Assembly (NCBI GenBank): GCA_036429605.1
Contig: JAVFKD010000002.1
Span: 2,418,001-2,482,000, forward strand
Direction of reading: 5' to 3'
DNA length: 64,000 nucleotides
Source: Cladobotryum mycophilum
Lineage: Eukaryota > Ascomycota > Sordariomycetes > Hypocreales > Hypocreaceae
Made by a program: the position numbers and the translations under genes
Part shown: positions 11,884 through 23,154 of the stretch, piece after piece
Numbering within the stretch: the first letter of the stretch is position 1
Layout: each line of letters starts with the position of its first letter
Notes under the pieces: generated by a model
The model's database searches: none
Seen by the model: the letters and a program-made list of their open reading frames with translations, nothing else
Told to the model about the DNA's origin: nothing

Positions 11884-13860
11884 GAGAGGCTTTTTTTCTT
11901 TCTTTTCTTGTGTGATATTTCCCGAATACAACATAATATGGGCGTGCGCAAATCTTATTGAACACACGCTGTCACACTCTTCTCTCAATCACACTCGTAC
12001 AACTGACACACACACACGCACACACATTTTACATCCACACATGTACACATACATCCACATATACAACCACTATTGGACACGGTATCAAAGAGAAATGTTA
12101 CAGGTAATATGTTGACTTTGAATCTAGATAGCCACGGAGCATTTTCCCGCGCAAGTCTACCCAACCCAACGTCTCGGCGGCGCATGCAACCGCCTAGCCA
12201 TGGTCGACTCGTTGATTGCTATTCGTTTAGATTGAAAACAACCTACTCAACCACATGCACTCTTGTCAACACGCACGCTTGTTTGTGTTTCTTTGTTTGT
12301 CTCTCATTTTTATTATTTTTCCATTATTATTATTATTATTATTTCCTTTTACCGCCCTCCATCATCTAATGCTGCTGCTCCCGCTTAAGCATATTACTCC
12401 GTACACCACACACACACGCACACTACATACCTCACCTACCTACATAGTACATACACATACGCAACCAAGCAGCGCAAGTTCAGTTCTCGGGCCTCACCGA
12501 TGGCACAAGCACCTTTTTTCTTTTCATTTTTCTTTCTTCCCGTGACGTGGCGCATCGTGAATGTGCACGAGTAATGACCGACAAAGTAACTCTGCGTCCC
12601 GTTTCTCCCTCTGTCTTTTTTTTGTTTTGTTTTTGTTTGTTTCTTGCTCTGTCTTGTCTTGCCCTGTCTTTTCTCTGCCAAACCATCTCAGTCTCCCTCC
12701 CTCCATCCATACACAGGGCTCTATTTGCTCTCCGCCCTTCTCCATTCATTCATCCATCCATCCATTCCATCCCCTCCAATCTACTTGTATCCCTCATCAT
12801 CCCTCATCCCTGCTTCTCGCTTGCCCTTGGCTTTTCTACCCCCCTCTTCCCCCTTCAACTCCTCCACTCACATTGACTCTGATTTCTTTCTTCTTTTCTT
12901 TTCCTTCTTTCCCCTGGGCTCGGAATGACCTCATCGATTATCGAGTTAAGGCCCCCTGATCCCGGGATCCTGGAAATGTGATTTGGCGCTTTGACACGCG
13001 GCAGAGGGGGCAGTGAATACTAATAATATTATTTTGGCTTCCACTGCGTTTTTTTATTGTGGAGTTTTTGTCACCCGTGCATGTTCAACAACATACATAG
13101 TACATTGCGATACAGGGAGATACAGGGAGGGCATGCCTTGGTCATGTACGATTACGAATTCATACATGCCTCGCCATGCACTGCACCCACGCGCTCTCGC
13201 ATTCCGCACAATCAGAAAAATCCATCGGGTGTCCGTTGGGGAGAGACATGGAGGAGGTCCCTTGCTCAACTTGGTCACGGGAGCAGCGCCAGAGTGCCAC
13301 CATCAGCGCCTCGGCCGCCGTTGACGCTGTTAGCAGCTGTTTCTTATGTGCGTTTATGTACGCCGTACATGCGACTGGTCTCGCGGCGTTGCTCGTGGCT
13401 GATAATTTCACCGTCTTCAACTGGAGTCAGCCCCGGCCCGGCACCCGGGAATGGCCTTTCATGGTACACCAGAGGGCCCTCCACCATGAATGCCTACGGA
13501 CAAACACACGATACAACCCAATTCCTGGCCTATTTTGTCTCTCCTCCCTCCCTCCTCCCTCCTCCCTACTCCCTTGGTGCCGACCAGTGACCACCCGCTT
13601 CAAGTCTCTGTACATACCTGAATGAGCACGCATATATGTACGAGTATGTACCTCGACCACCACACCCAACCAACTTGATCCAGGGGTCTTGTGACGCAAC
13701 TCGACCCAGAGCTGCCAGGAGTCAGGCGATGATCTTGCGCTCGCTCCATCATCAGACAATCCAATCCCGCCCTTTTGAAGGGAAAAGAAGATATCGTGAA
13801 CGTTTGCCCATGACGTCTTTGCCTGCATCCTTGCATTAAGACCACGACCTCCCCTCAGAC

Positions 13861-16800
13861 TCTTCATTCAACTGGTGGCTCACTAGCGATGCACGCTTTG
13901 AGCCGCCAATAACACTGAGTCACAATTCGACAGCGTGCAGTGCCAGCGCAACATTGATTGAGATTGCAGAATCAATCTCAGTATTTCTCAGTATTTGGTT
14001 ATTATCTAATTACCACAAAGCGATGATTGAGGCGCTTAGATTTCGTCCGGTTGTCGCATAATCATGCAACCAAACAACCCCCCGCCTAAACTTGCATCTC
14101 ACTCGCACCTACGCGTTGTGATGAACAAGATTCGCCGCCTTGTACGAGCACTGGCGAGATCAGCATTTCCCACGTCCTTTGGTCGCGCGAGGGCGCAATG
14201 AGAAAATCTCTGCCTGTCACTAGACCATCATTTAGCGACTCGCCCTAGAAAGCAGCGCCCGTGCTCTTCGCGCATCACTTCACGATGCATCCGGAAGATC
14301 TGCCGTTAGCCGCGAAGTTTGCACTAGCGGGCCCTGGCCATGTGAAAGCCCGTCGTCAGCAATCGGGCGTCCGTTGAATTTTCTATTACTACAAGTACAT
14401 GGTCTACGGATGATGCTGGGGTTGCGGGCGACCAGCCAACCAACAAGCTCGCTTTGGAAGCGTTGCGACGAAACGGCAGGTAACTTGCCGTATACGGAGA
14501 CGGACATCTGACTCGGTTTGCTAGATTGCCGCGTCGGACTCAGACTCTGCTAATCTAATGCCGATACCTCTCACTGGATATTGGTCAACTTATGGCCACC
14601 ACAACCGGCGGTGGCATTGGTTGCTTGTCTCTGTTTGCTCAGAGGCTTGATGACATGGCTTACAGGTACAGGCTCCTTACATGTTGCTGTTGAGCAAACA
14701 GGCAAGCCACTTGTACGAATAGTCCTCACGGAGCCACTGTAATTAAGCCAAAGAAACCATCAAAGTACCACGTATGGACATGGCAAATGTTGCTACGGCT
14801 TCCGGGACAAACAACAATCGGATATTTTATATTGGACATGAATCTTGACTAAATACCTAGTGGGTATTGTTCCGATTCAGTGGTGCGTGCTACTGACCTG
14901 ATAATTACCCTCCCTTGTCTTCGTAAGAGATGCTACAGACTTCACCTCATTAAACCACCGTGTATGGGGTTTGTCCTCAGCTTCCCCACACCCACGCATT
15001 GACGTAGCACAAACCTTTCTAGACTCTTCTTTTTAGCTAGAAGCACTGATTATTTGAAGCTCAGGGGCTCGGTTGGTCGGTTTAGCTGACAAGTTCAGCG
15101 TTGGTTCATGACATGCAGTAGTTCATTTTATGGTGCGGCGAGATCATTTCTGGTATAATCATGATTATTCCCGATGACCAACATTGACAAAAGGATCATT
15201 GTTGGTGTACGGGTCCGAAAATCTTGATATCCGAAATGATTCGCAAAGTCTCAGGCTCTAACGCCAAGTTGCTGCAGTTCTCTCCGGTAAGAGGTGGACA
15301 AACCCTAACCCTATAAGTTCGAAATTCAGCTGGGCTTACGTCTATGTACATCTGCTTTTGGGTTAAACTTGTGTTCAACCAACTAGAGAGCATATTTGTC
15401 ATGAAGATTGCCATCGTGGAGGTTCTACGACTATTATTATGGGCAAAATGGTACCAACAGAGTTTGCAAGCTGATTTCAGCGCAGCCAACAACACCAAGT
15501 TTGATGTGGTGGCAAAGTGGTGATGAATTATATTCCCGCCAGGTAAAGGGCTTGGTCTCTAACATTTCCCTTTTTGCTCATCACTATCCGCTGCCATGTC
15601 ACTATTTTTTAATACATTTGCAACTATCATAAAGTTCTTATTTCCTACTTTCATCATACACCAGTGGTGTTTTTCATCTCCCACCCACATGAGTGGTCGA
15701 TCTGACTTGAGCGCCTCAAGACCCAAGCTTATGCAACGACAAAGTTAAAAGCAAGTAGTGTTCCCCGATCCAGTAAGTCTATCCCCTCACTGTCATCAGA
15801 AAATGGCAATGCTGTGGGAATCGCCGTCGATAGACTATATTGAGTGCCTGGCCATGTGGGAGAGCACGACTTGAGAAGGGGGAGCTTGGTGTTGAAGGTA
15901 CTGTAGGCGGCAAAACCCTGCACGCATATTCCCGGATAACTTCTCTTGTCATATTTATGCATTATTTGTTCAATTTTACTGTCAAGTTGGTGCGATTTTG
16001 ATTCTTCAGTCTGAGAACGAACAGACCATGGCCGATGTATCTACTACATACCCCGGGAAAGCCCTTGCTATGGTCTTGCTTTTTGACAAGGCAGGGCTGT
16101 GGAGGCATATATTCACATTACAAACAAGGTCACTGCCATTTTAAAAGTTGTCTTGAGCTTTTGGCAGGCAGACATCTCCCTATTTTCCGTGTTGTCTTCT
16201 CGATGCAATTGAATCTTTATTTAGGTACTTGTCCCGTTTTCTTGTAGACAGGCCGTTCATCATCATCATCATCAATCATGGGGTAAGGCAGGGATAAGTC
16301 ATCAAATTTACAAGGCTGACGATCAAAAAAAATGGTTGATTGTCCAATTTACAATGTCACACCCGTACCTGACATTCATTGCTTTCCACAATAGGATATC
16401 GGGGAAAAAATGACTCTTGTGCCTGGATGTTACCCTGTTGACAAAAGCAACCCCCACGAACGCCTCACGGGGAATTGGCTTGTACATAAAAAGTCCTAGT
16501 TATCCACTTACACGGCATTATTTATAAGGGTGAAGGACACAGGGGAGGGGGGGCTGCCCCGTCCTCTCACTTCAGCCTCATAATTTTTGTTGTTAAACGA
16601 AAAAAGACGAGCAAAGGACGACAATCAATATCGTAAAACTAGATGGGTGTTGAATGCCCCCCGGCTACCTCACCAGGGCGAGCGAGTTGAAACCCCCGGA
16701 TCTGGTTACAAGTATTTGCTCAGGGGAAACCCTCCCCACTCGCTTAAAGCAAGCCAGGATGACGTCCAAGAGGGCCTAGACACAGTCAGCACCATGCCAT

Positions 16801-19664
16801 GCCAATGCACGCCACCTTCGTCTACTCTTACCATGCCACTCTTCATCCCAGGTTTGGGGAGATGAAAAGTGTATGGGGTGAGGTGAGGAGGGGGGAGGGA
16901 TCTGACGATGGAGCTTGGCCCGGCCACTCTCTTTTTCAAACTCGCGCTCTCCTCTCTCTCCCTCTCTCTGTGTTTCGCTTCATCTCCTCAACCATATCCT
17001 CCCCCTATCCTTACTCCCGTACGAACCTTGCTCCGGGGGAGCGGATCAGGCATAGATGTAATTCTTCCCCAAGAAGATTGCCGGGATACTCCAATTCCAC
17101 CCGCATTATTCCGTATTCTCCCTTGGGGAGGAGAGCCTTGATGTGCCCCTCGGCTTGCCCCCCGCCTCCTCACCCCTTCGGTGCTGACAAAGCCGTACTT
17201 CTGCCTACATTCGGTGCGCCACCAACTTTCTTATTTAGAATTGTTCCGCCGGAATGGGGTTCGTCCATGTACGAATCCGTCACGGTGGGCATGGCCAAGA
17301 ACCCCCCAAATGGGGTAAAATAACCATGTAAGGCCTCCCCTGACTCAGGAGAAGGCTCAACAAAACCCATCAGCGAATGTGTTCACGATGCGGCGGTTCT
17401 GGAAGCAAAGAGACCTTTTGCTTTTCCCCGGGAGTGCCGCAACCAGCCTCCTCCCTCCCCCTTCGATGGATTACCGGAGTTGCCCATTGGATGATCTGGG
17501 GTCATGGTCGTGACAAATGGGCGGTGGTGACTATCCTTCCTGGCTGACTATCGAGGTTTGTCGCGGTGGCTCTGAGAAGAGAGGCCCCTCTTCCAAGAAT
17601 ATACTGCAACAGGCCGAGGCTTGTAATTTGCCCCTCATTCTTTCTGACAAAGGCGGTGTCGAGTCTCAGCCATGGAGAACCTTGTATGAGCCCCCACCTT
17701 CGTGTCGTGGACGGTGTCAAAGTCTTTGAAGCGATCACGATCATGGAGGCTTCAATGACCGATGGTTTTCGTATAGAATTCTCGTGTGAAGAATCTATTA
17801 GTGTGTTCTTGCATCTGCTTGGTAGATCTGAGTCTTTGACAAACAAGACCCTTTTACTGTCCGGATAGGCTGGGGGCGTGTTGAGTTCAGCTGGTTTGGA
17901 AGTAAACCTCTAGATGCCAGGAAATACTGAATAGAAAACGTCGGTATTGTCTGGTGGATGGATGTTTTCCGTCCTGTTTTTTTCTTCCCGACGCCGGATT
18001 GCCTGCGTGGAAGTTGATGGCCCAAGTTGTGATGTGATCATCACGCTTCGTCACGGTATCCGAGGTCTAGGTACTCGGTACCGGCTCATTCTCATCAAGT
18101 ATCCTCGTGGTCGATCCGCGACAAGCCAAACTTCAATGGATTGAACACCATATTGGGCGTGAAATATGCTTTAGAGTTGCTTCATGTCTAAAAATGTGAC
18201 TCCTCAAGTATGTGTGATGCAAGCGGACCATGTTGACTCACATACAGACTTGGATGATATTAGTAACGCTTACAAGCCCCTTCTATTAAGAACAAACAAT
18301 AAGACCGTTAAACCTAGAATCCAGATGTACATCAACAAAGACCCATGAGCGTCGGGTATAACCGAATGTGGAAAGTAGCGCACCCTGATACATATCCTGT
18401 TCTGACGGATTATGGACCTAAGAGAATAGCCCCATGACCTGGGGTCTGTTACTGGTTAGATATTGGAAGAGATTATAGCTCATTTCGATTGATAGACTTG
18501 GGATTATGTATATCGATTCGTAGCGGTATGCCTAGGTACCGTCGCCCCCATCCCTTTCACCCAGTTTGTAAACATCCATTTTCGCCTTAACTCCAAGCTT
18601 TTTGTGTATCCGTAATAAAGACTCATCAACCGAGGAAAAAACGAGCTTAGCCTAAGAGAATAGAGGCCTATTCCAATATTAGCATCCGTTATTAGGGGGT
18701 AGTGGGGAGCAGTCATAGAGGGTTAACAAACAGCCATGACGACGCAGCATATACTTATATATGGACTCAGTCGTTCTCCTATCCGCGCGCATTTCCAGAA
18801 GATACCAATGATGCTTTTGTTTCTCTCAAGTTAGCCGTCGGAACGATGGGCTCTAGTAGACTTGTGTGATGATACATACCCGGCCTTATTCCTGTCCATG
18901 ATGCCAGGGGTAAAGTGATGGACATATGTGCTGGTGCAGATGAGGAGTAGAAGGACCAGAAGAAGGGACTGGAAGTTGAAAAGAGCAGACTGGGGCGAGT
19001 TAGCAAGTTGGCAAGGGGGAAAATATATTGTGATATTGAGTATGTACCATCTTGCTTCTATGCCTCTGGCACGTCGTCTAGGTAGTATATCCAATGTGAT
19101 TTTTCTCGTCGGGGTAATGAGAAGCGAGACTCGGGGAGAAATGTCGAGAATTTTGGGTTTAATCGGTAGCGATAGCGACAAGGTAGCCCAGCGTGGTTTT
19201 TTTCCTGCAAAGAAGTAACACAAATGTAGCTCCAACACAACAAGTTTGCGATGCCTGCAAGATGGGATGATGTTGAGCCTTTCTCCAAAGTGGACAGCTG
19301 GTGGTTTGGAGCAAAGATTCGCCGATCCGAGCTTCAGTGGGGGAAGACCCGCACAGTGACATAACTTGTACATCCCCCACTACCACACACACGCAGCGTT
19401 CCGATTCGCAAACCCCCTTGCGGCAACCTGAACTTGATCTTGTCAATAGAAGCTGCTGCTGCCAAATTCGTTCTCGCGAATTGCTACTCACCCTTTCAAC
19501 CTCAACCTCAACCTCAACCTCGAGCTTTCATAAGGCATTTCGCTGCTCTACAACCCAGACCCCGTGGTCTTGACTTAATTACACCTTCTTTCTTTTTCTG
19601 GCCACTCGTTATTCACACCCCTCTCTCTCGAAGAAAAAGAAGAAAAGCGCCTAATCCCGTCAAG
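13861..19664. other. Gene-free region poor in simple repeats (second half of 13.3 kb gap)
   Basis: From about 13.9 to 18.7 kb microsatellites almost disappear and the sequence looks like unique DNA. A short hairpin (TGAGATTG/CAATCTCA) lies at 13959–13980. The open frames are short; the most protein-like is on the minus strand at 17502–17846 but it matches no family I know. From about 18.8 to 19.66 kb the sequence is promoter and leader of TAF13, including a CTCAAC hexamer run near 19495–19520. No transposon termini or transposase motifs were seen. Confidence 0.5.
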
Positions 19665-20246
19665 ATGGAGCCCAGAGCGCGTGCCGGCAAAAATGTCGGC
19701 AAGATGAACTTTTCTCACTCTGAGCGTACGTACTTGCGCGCGCCGTAGCAACAGCTGCGCTGATTGATATCTTACCTAACCTATTCCCCCAACTTCCTTT
19801 CTTGATTCTCACCCGTTTATTTTATCTTATATAATATAGTTGCGCAGCTCCTCTTTGCGCACGGCGACGTCAAAAACCCCATGCCCGAGACCGTCCGGAT
19901 CCTAGACGAGATCCTCACCGACTTCATGCAATCCATAGCGTTCGAGGCCAACCGCGCGGCCAACTACTCGGGGCGGCAAAAGATCAAGTACGAGGACTTT
20001 GAGTTTGCGTTTCGGAAGAACCCTTCATTTCTGGGCAAGGTGCAGGAGGTGTTTGAGAAGCAGAGGGAGATTAAGAAGGCCCGAGAGATTCTGCGAGACG
20101 GGGAGGATGAGATCATGAAGGACGCTGCCGACGAGGAGAAGAGGAGGGAGAAGGTTGTTACTAAGCCCGCAAAGGTTGAAGAGGAGTTGGGCGAGGCCGA
20201 CGATGACCTGGAGGCCGAGGCTGATGCTTTGGGAAAGAGGCGATAA
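19665..20246 (+). CDS. TAF13: TFIID subunit TAF13
   Basis: Two exons (19665–19725 and 19840–20246) encode 155 residues. The intron has a GTACGT donor and a TATAG acceptor, phase 1. Residues ~14–95 form a histone fold of TAF13 type: a first helix with FSHSELAQLLFAHGD, then PMPETVRILDEILTDFM, then RQKIKYEDFEFAFRKNP, which are landmark blocks of the family. TAF13 pairs with TAF11 by its histone fold inside TFIID and contacts TBP, so the product should act in RNA polymerase II pre-initiation complex assembly in the nucleus. The C-terminal ~55 residues are charged and variable. The start is the first ATG after a pyrimidine-rich leader, and only the spliced form restores the first histone-fold helix. 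Confidence 0.9.
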
Positions 20247-21310
20247 TTCATCAAAGAACGCAGCACGAGGGCTCGGTATCGATTAATTTTCACACGGCAT
20301 ATTCATGGAGTCTAGGATTATCAACACAGAATGGATAGGGATTTATGGATGGGTGGCGCATTGGAGTTACGGTATATTTTTACGGTCTGTTCGAGATCTA
20401 CCGCATTTTTTGTCATGGGCCTGCGGCGACTACAAGCTCTTCATGGCTCTGGAGTTTTGTCAGGCGGGAAAGTAGCGTGCTCAAGATTGGAATAGAGTAT
20501 TCAGACACATAAACACGTGCTATACTGGTGACTGATTTGTAAAGGCTTTATTTGCTCTGCCTGCGTGCAGAGTTGGCTCGCGCCACATGTGCCTAGTTCT
20601 GTGTTGCCCATTCTATGACACCCATGTAAGCATGTCAACAGTCAACACCAAATACAGCATATGCATCCGTCGCAATCAGAATCAGCATACACACACGCAT
20701 TTAGATGCCCACAAACAATCAAACCTTTACAGTGGCTTTGGGAAATAGCACGGAGACGTTCCGTCGATATGTCACTCCTCCCGTCCTCCCGGCGCCGGCT
20801 CCGAGCGGGCTGATTTATCAACTGGTGCGATATCGGGCATAATGTACCGAATTTCAGCACCCTTCTTCCATCACATCCGACTTACCCACCTCGGTACCGC
20901 ATATGACCTGTTTAGTATGTATAGCCTGCGCGATTTGGAGGCCGACAGCGCCAACATCCGACTGGTCACAGGGCTTTTCTAGTTTTTGTTAATAATGGGG
21001 GAGGTCATTTGAATGTGAGGCTGATATGGCTGCGAGGGTCCACCCTCTAAAGGCACCAATAAGCCTCAATAGGAAAACCGCCAAGAGATTTGAGTTGGTG
21101 TCGACAGTCACCGGTGAAGTTTTTGTTAACAGGCAGAAGGTGTAATCTCTCATCATGGCAACTCCTCTTCCACGTTCTGACACAACCATACCCCCGATAA
21201 GTTTGCGCCGAGTTTTCCCAGATAAGGTTGTGTTTCTTAGTTGAGGCTATTACATCTATTAGTTGAGCATCTCAATCAAACTGCGCATTCATTTTCAGTT
21301 GGTCATCGAT
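20247..21310. other. Intergenic region, no gene seen
   Basis: This is the 3' flank of TAF13 and the promoter of the transporter gene. No repeat array or coding signal was noticed. Confidence 0.6.
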
Positions 21311-22711
21311 ATGAGTGAAGCCTCGCCTCCCATCAACCCAGAGTCATCTCTGGCTACCAGAGCCCAAAAAAGGTCCTCTGAAGAGGCAGAAGAGCTTACG
21401 CCTGAGCCGCAAAGAACCCTCTTTCCGTATAATAATGGATCGAAAGGAAACACTTGGCTAACGGCAGACGGGCTTCGTCGTTTGTCCTTGAGCCCAACAC
21501 CGATCACAAGGTCTTCTATATTTCCGCGTGGCCCGTACGCCCAAGCCTCAAGGAGGCAACAGCCCGTCGCGGTGTCGTCTCAGATAAAGCAGTTTTGGAT
21601 AAGAAACAAGCCGTCGATACTTGTTGCCCTGTCCCAGTTCTTCGCTGCTTTGATGAATCTTAATGCTCGGCTACTAGAACTTGAAGGAGATGGCATGCAT
21701 CCAGTTCAGGTTCTTCTTATCCGGCAGGGATTAACAGTCATCGGCTGCTGTGCCTTTGGATGGTTGATGAAGATTCCCGATTTCCCCCTCGGGAAGAAGG
21801 AAATTAGGTGGCTCTTGTGTCTTCGGGGCTTTTCCGGATTCTTTGGCATTTATGGGATGTGGTATTCCATGATGTACCTCCCACTCGCCGATGCCACTGT
21901 CATTACCTTTCTTGCTCCGGGGGTTGCCGGTTTGATATGTTACTTTGCTCTCCGCGAGCCGTTTACACGGCCGGAGCGGATTGCCACAGTCGTGGCGCTT
22001 CTTGGCGTCGTACTCATAGCGCGGCCAGTGTCCCTATTCTCGAAATCACAGCCATCCGAATCCTCAGCCAAAAATATCGAGCGAGGTGATGGAGGTCTTC
22101 CAGGTCTAGACCACGAAGTAACCACCGAGGAGCGTCTCCTGGCTGTGGGTGTAGCTCTTCTCGGTGTATTGGGGGCTGCGGGAGCATTCACCAGTCTTCG
22201 CACCATAGGCAAACGAGCACCTCCAATAATATCAGTCAACTTCTTTGGTATGGCATGTGTTATTATCTGTACCCTGGCATTGGGATTAGCGCCAACACTC
22301 GGTATTGCCCAGCCTCACTTGAGATGGGTCACGCCAGTCAGAGTGAAGGAATGGGGCCTTCTCTTTTCGTTGGGGATTTTGGGCTTCATTATGCAATACC
22401 TGTTGACGTCTGGTCTTGGAGCAGACAAATCCAACAGAGCCAATGCCATGGTGTACACACATATGCTCTTTGCGGTAAGCTTCGATCGATGGGTTTTTGG
22501 TCACACCATGGGCGTTATGAGCTTTTTGGGATGTGCCTTGATTCTTGGCAGTGCTATTACCGTCGTCTTGACAAAAAAGTCGCCAGTACCCGTGGCTGGT
22601 GATGTTGAGAGACAAGTAAACAATGCTGGTGAAGCAGAAGGGTCGCCAATGCTTGTTGAGGAAGATGAAGATGCCAATCTGGAAAGAACTGAAGAGGAGC
22701 CAAGAAATTGA
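21311..22711 (+). CDS. DMT-superfamily (EamA / SLC35G-like) membrane transporter
   Basis: One intronless frame encodes 466 residues from the ATG at 21311. An in-frame upstream ATG at 21263 would add 16 residues; I prefer the later start because MSEASPPINPESS resembles an ordinary hydrophilic N-terminus. After ~95 disordered residues there are about ten hydrophobic segments in two halves, split by a polar loop rich in Ser/Glu around residues 250–280. Landmarks include the loop after the first helix (MNLNARLLELEG), LIRQGLT, LRGFSGFFGIYGMWYSMMYLPLADATVITFLAP and FALREPFTRPER, typical of EamA proteins of the SLC35G group. Substrate is unknown; the family includes nucleotide-sugar and metabolite carriers. 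The acidic tail is probably cytosolic. Confidence 0.85.
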   Translation: MSEASPPINPESSLATRAQKRSSEEAEELTPEPQRTLFPYNNGSKGNTWLTADGLRRLSLSPTPITRSSIFPRGPYAQASRRQQPVAVSSQIKQFWIRNKPSILVALSQFFAALMNLNARLLELEGDGMHPVQVLLIRQGLTVIGCCAFGWLMKIPDFPLGKKEIRWLLCLRGFSGFFGIYGMWYSMMYLPLADATVITFLAPGVAGLICYFALREPFTRPERIATVVALLGVVLIARPVSLFSKSQPSESSAKNIERGDGGLPGLDHEVTTEERLLAVGVALLGVLGAAGAFTSLRTIGKRAPPIISVNFFGMACVIICTLALGLAPTLGIAQPHLRWVTPVRVKEWGLLFSLGILGFIMQYLLTSGLGADKSNRANAMVYTHMLFAVSFDRWVFGHTMGVMSFLGCALILGSAITVVLTKKSPVPVAGDVERQVNNAGEAEGSPMLVEEDEDANLERTEEEPRN

Positions 22712-23154
22712 TGAACTACCTATTACATATGAAAGTTGGAATCACGTTTTATGAACATAGAAAAATCTATAAAATTAAATATCAATGCTCTTTTCTATTA
22801 TGATATTATTATTGTTATTATTCTTTGCCTTGCTAAGATATTCACAGTAAAAGAGGGCTGAAAGACCGGTTCAAGGTTATGAGCAAGGTCCAGGGTAGGT
22901 ATATTTATGGCGCTGGTATGTGATCACGTGGCTCAAGCTTAGCAAAGAGAGAAGTCGCGACGCTTCGCAGCTATCGCCTGCACGGCTGCGACTTAGTCGC
23001 AAATATTTTGAGAGCCTCAATTGTCAACCTTTACTTTTATTCCAACCACTCCACGAGACAGGCTACAGAGCCATCGATATATGTTGTGCTAAAGAACTCG
23101 ATCGGACCACCACTTTAATTTTGACGAATTTGGATCGGGCAACGCACCGCCAAG
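22712..23154. promoter_or_regulatory. Promoter region of RVB1 with CACGTG and GTCGC palindromes
   Basis: An AT-rich segment follows the transporter stop. Upstream of RVB1 lie a CACGTG E-box (22925–22930, context ATCACGTGG), a perfect 8-bp palindrome GTCGCGAC (22954–22961) and an interrupted palindrome TGCGAC-TTA-GTCGCA (22987–23001). That these are regulatory sites is an inference from symmetry and position 150–230 bp before the start codon. Confidence 0.45.

Larger units (their letters stand above)
6364..13860. other. Gene-free region rich in simple repeats (first half of 13.3 kb gap)
   Basis: No open frame here shows a family signature. The sequence is dominated by purine/pyrimidine tracts and microsatellites: AC/CAT-type runs near 7631–7685, CAGT units at 7916–7947, GT/GTGC at 7971–8024, CTC-rich DNA at 10340–10380, a 12-bp unit at 11848–11883, and pyrimidine-rich DNA at 12600–12910. 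The part next to 6363 is presumably promoter and 5' leader of the Sok1-like gene. Long leaders, noncoding RNA or small secreted-protein genes split by introns cannot be excluded by eye. Confidence 0.55.

Noticed and set aside
13959..13980. 8-bp stem hairpin that might be a terminator or a MITE end
   Set aside because: Short stem, no second copy or target duplication seen, and intrinsic terminators are not expected in a fungal nucleus.
15301..15315. AACCCTAACCCTA resembling telomeric repeat
   Set aside because: Only two units; too short to support an interstitial telomere or a subtelomeric position.
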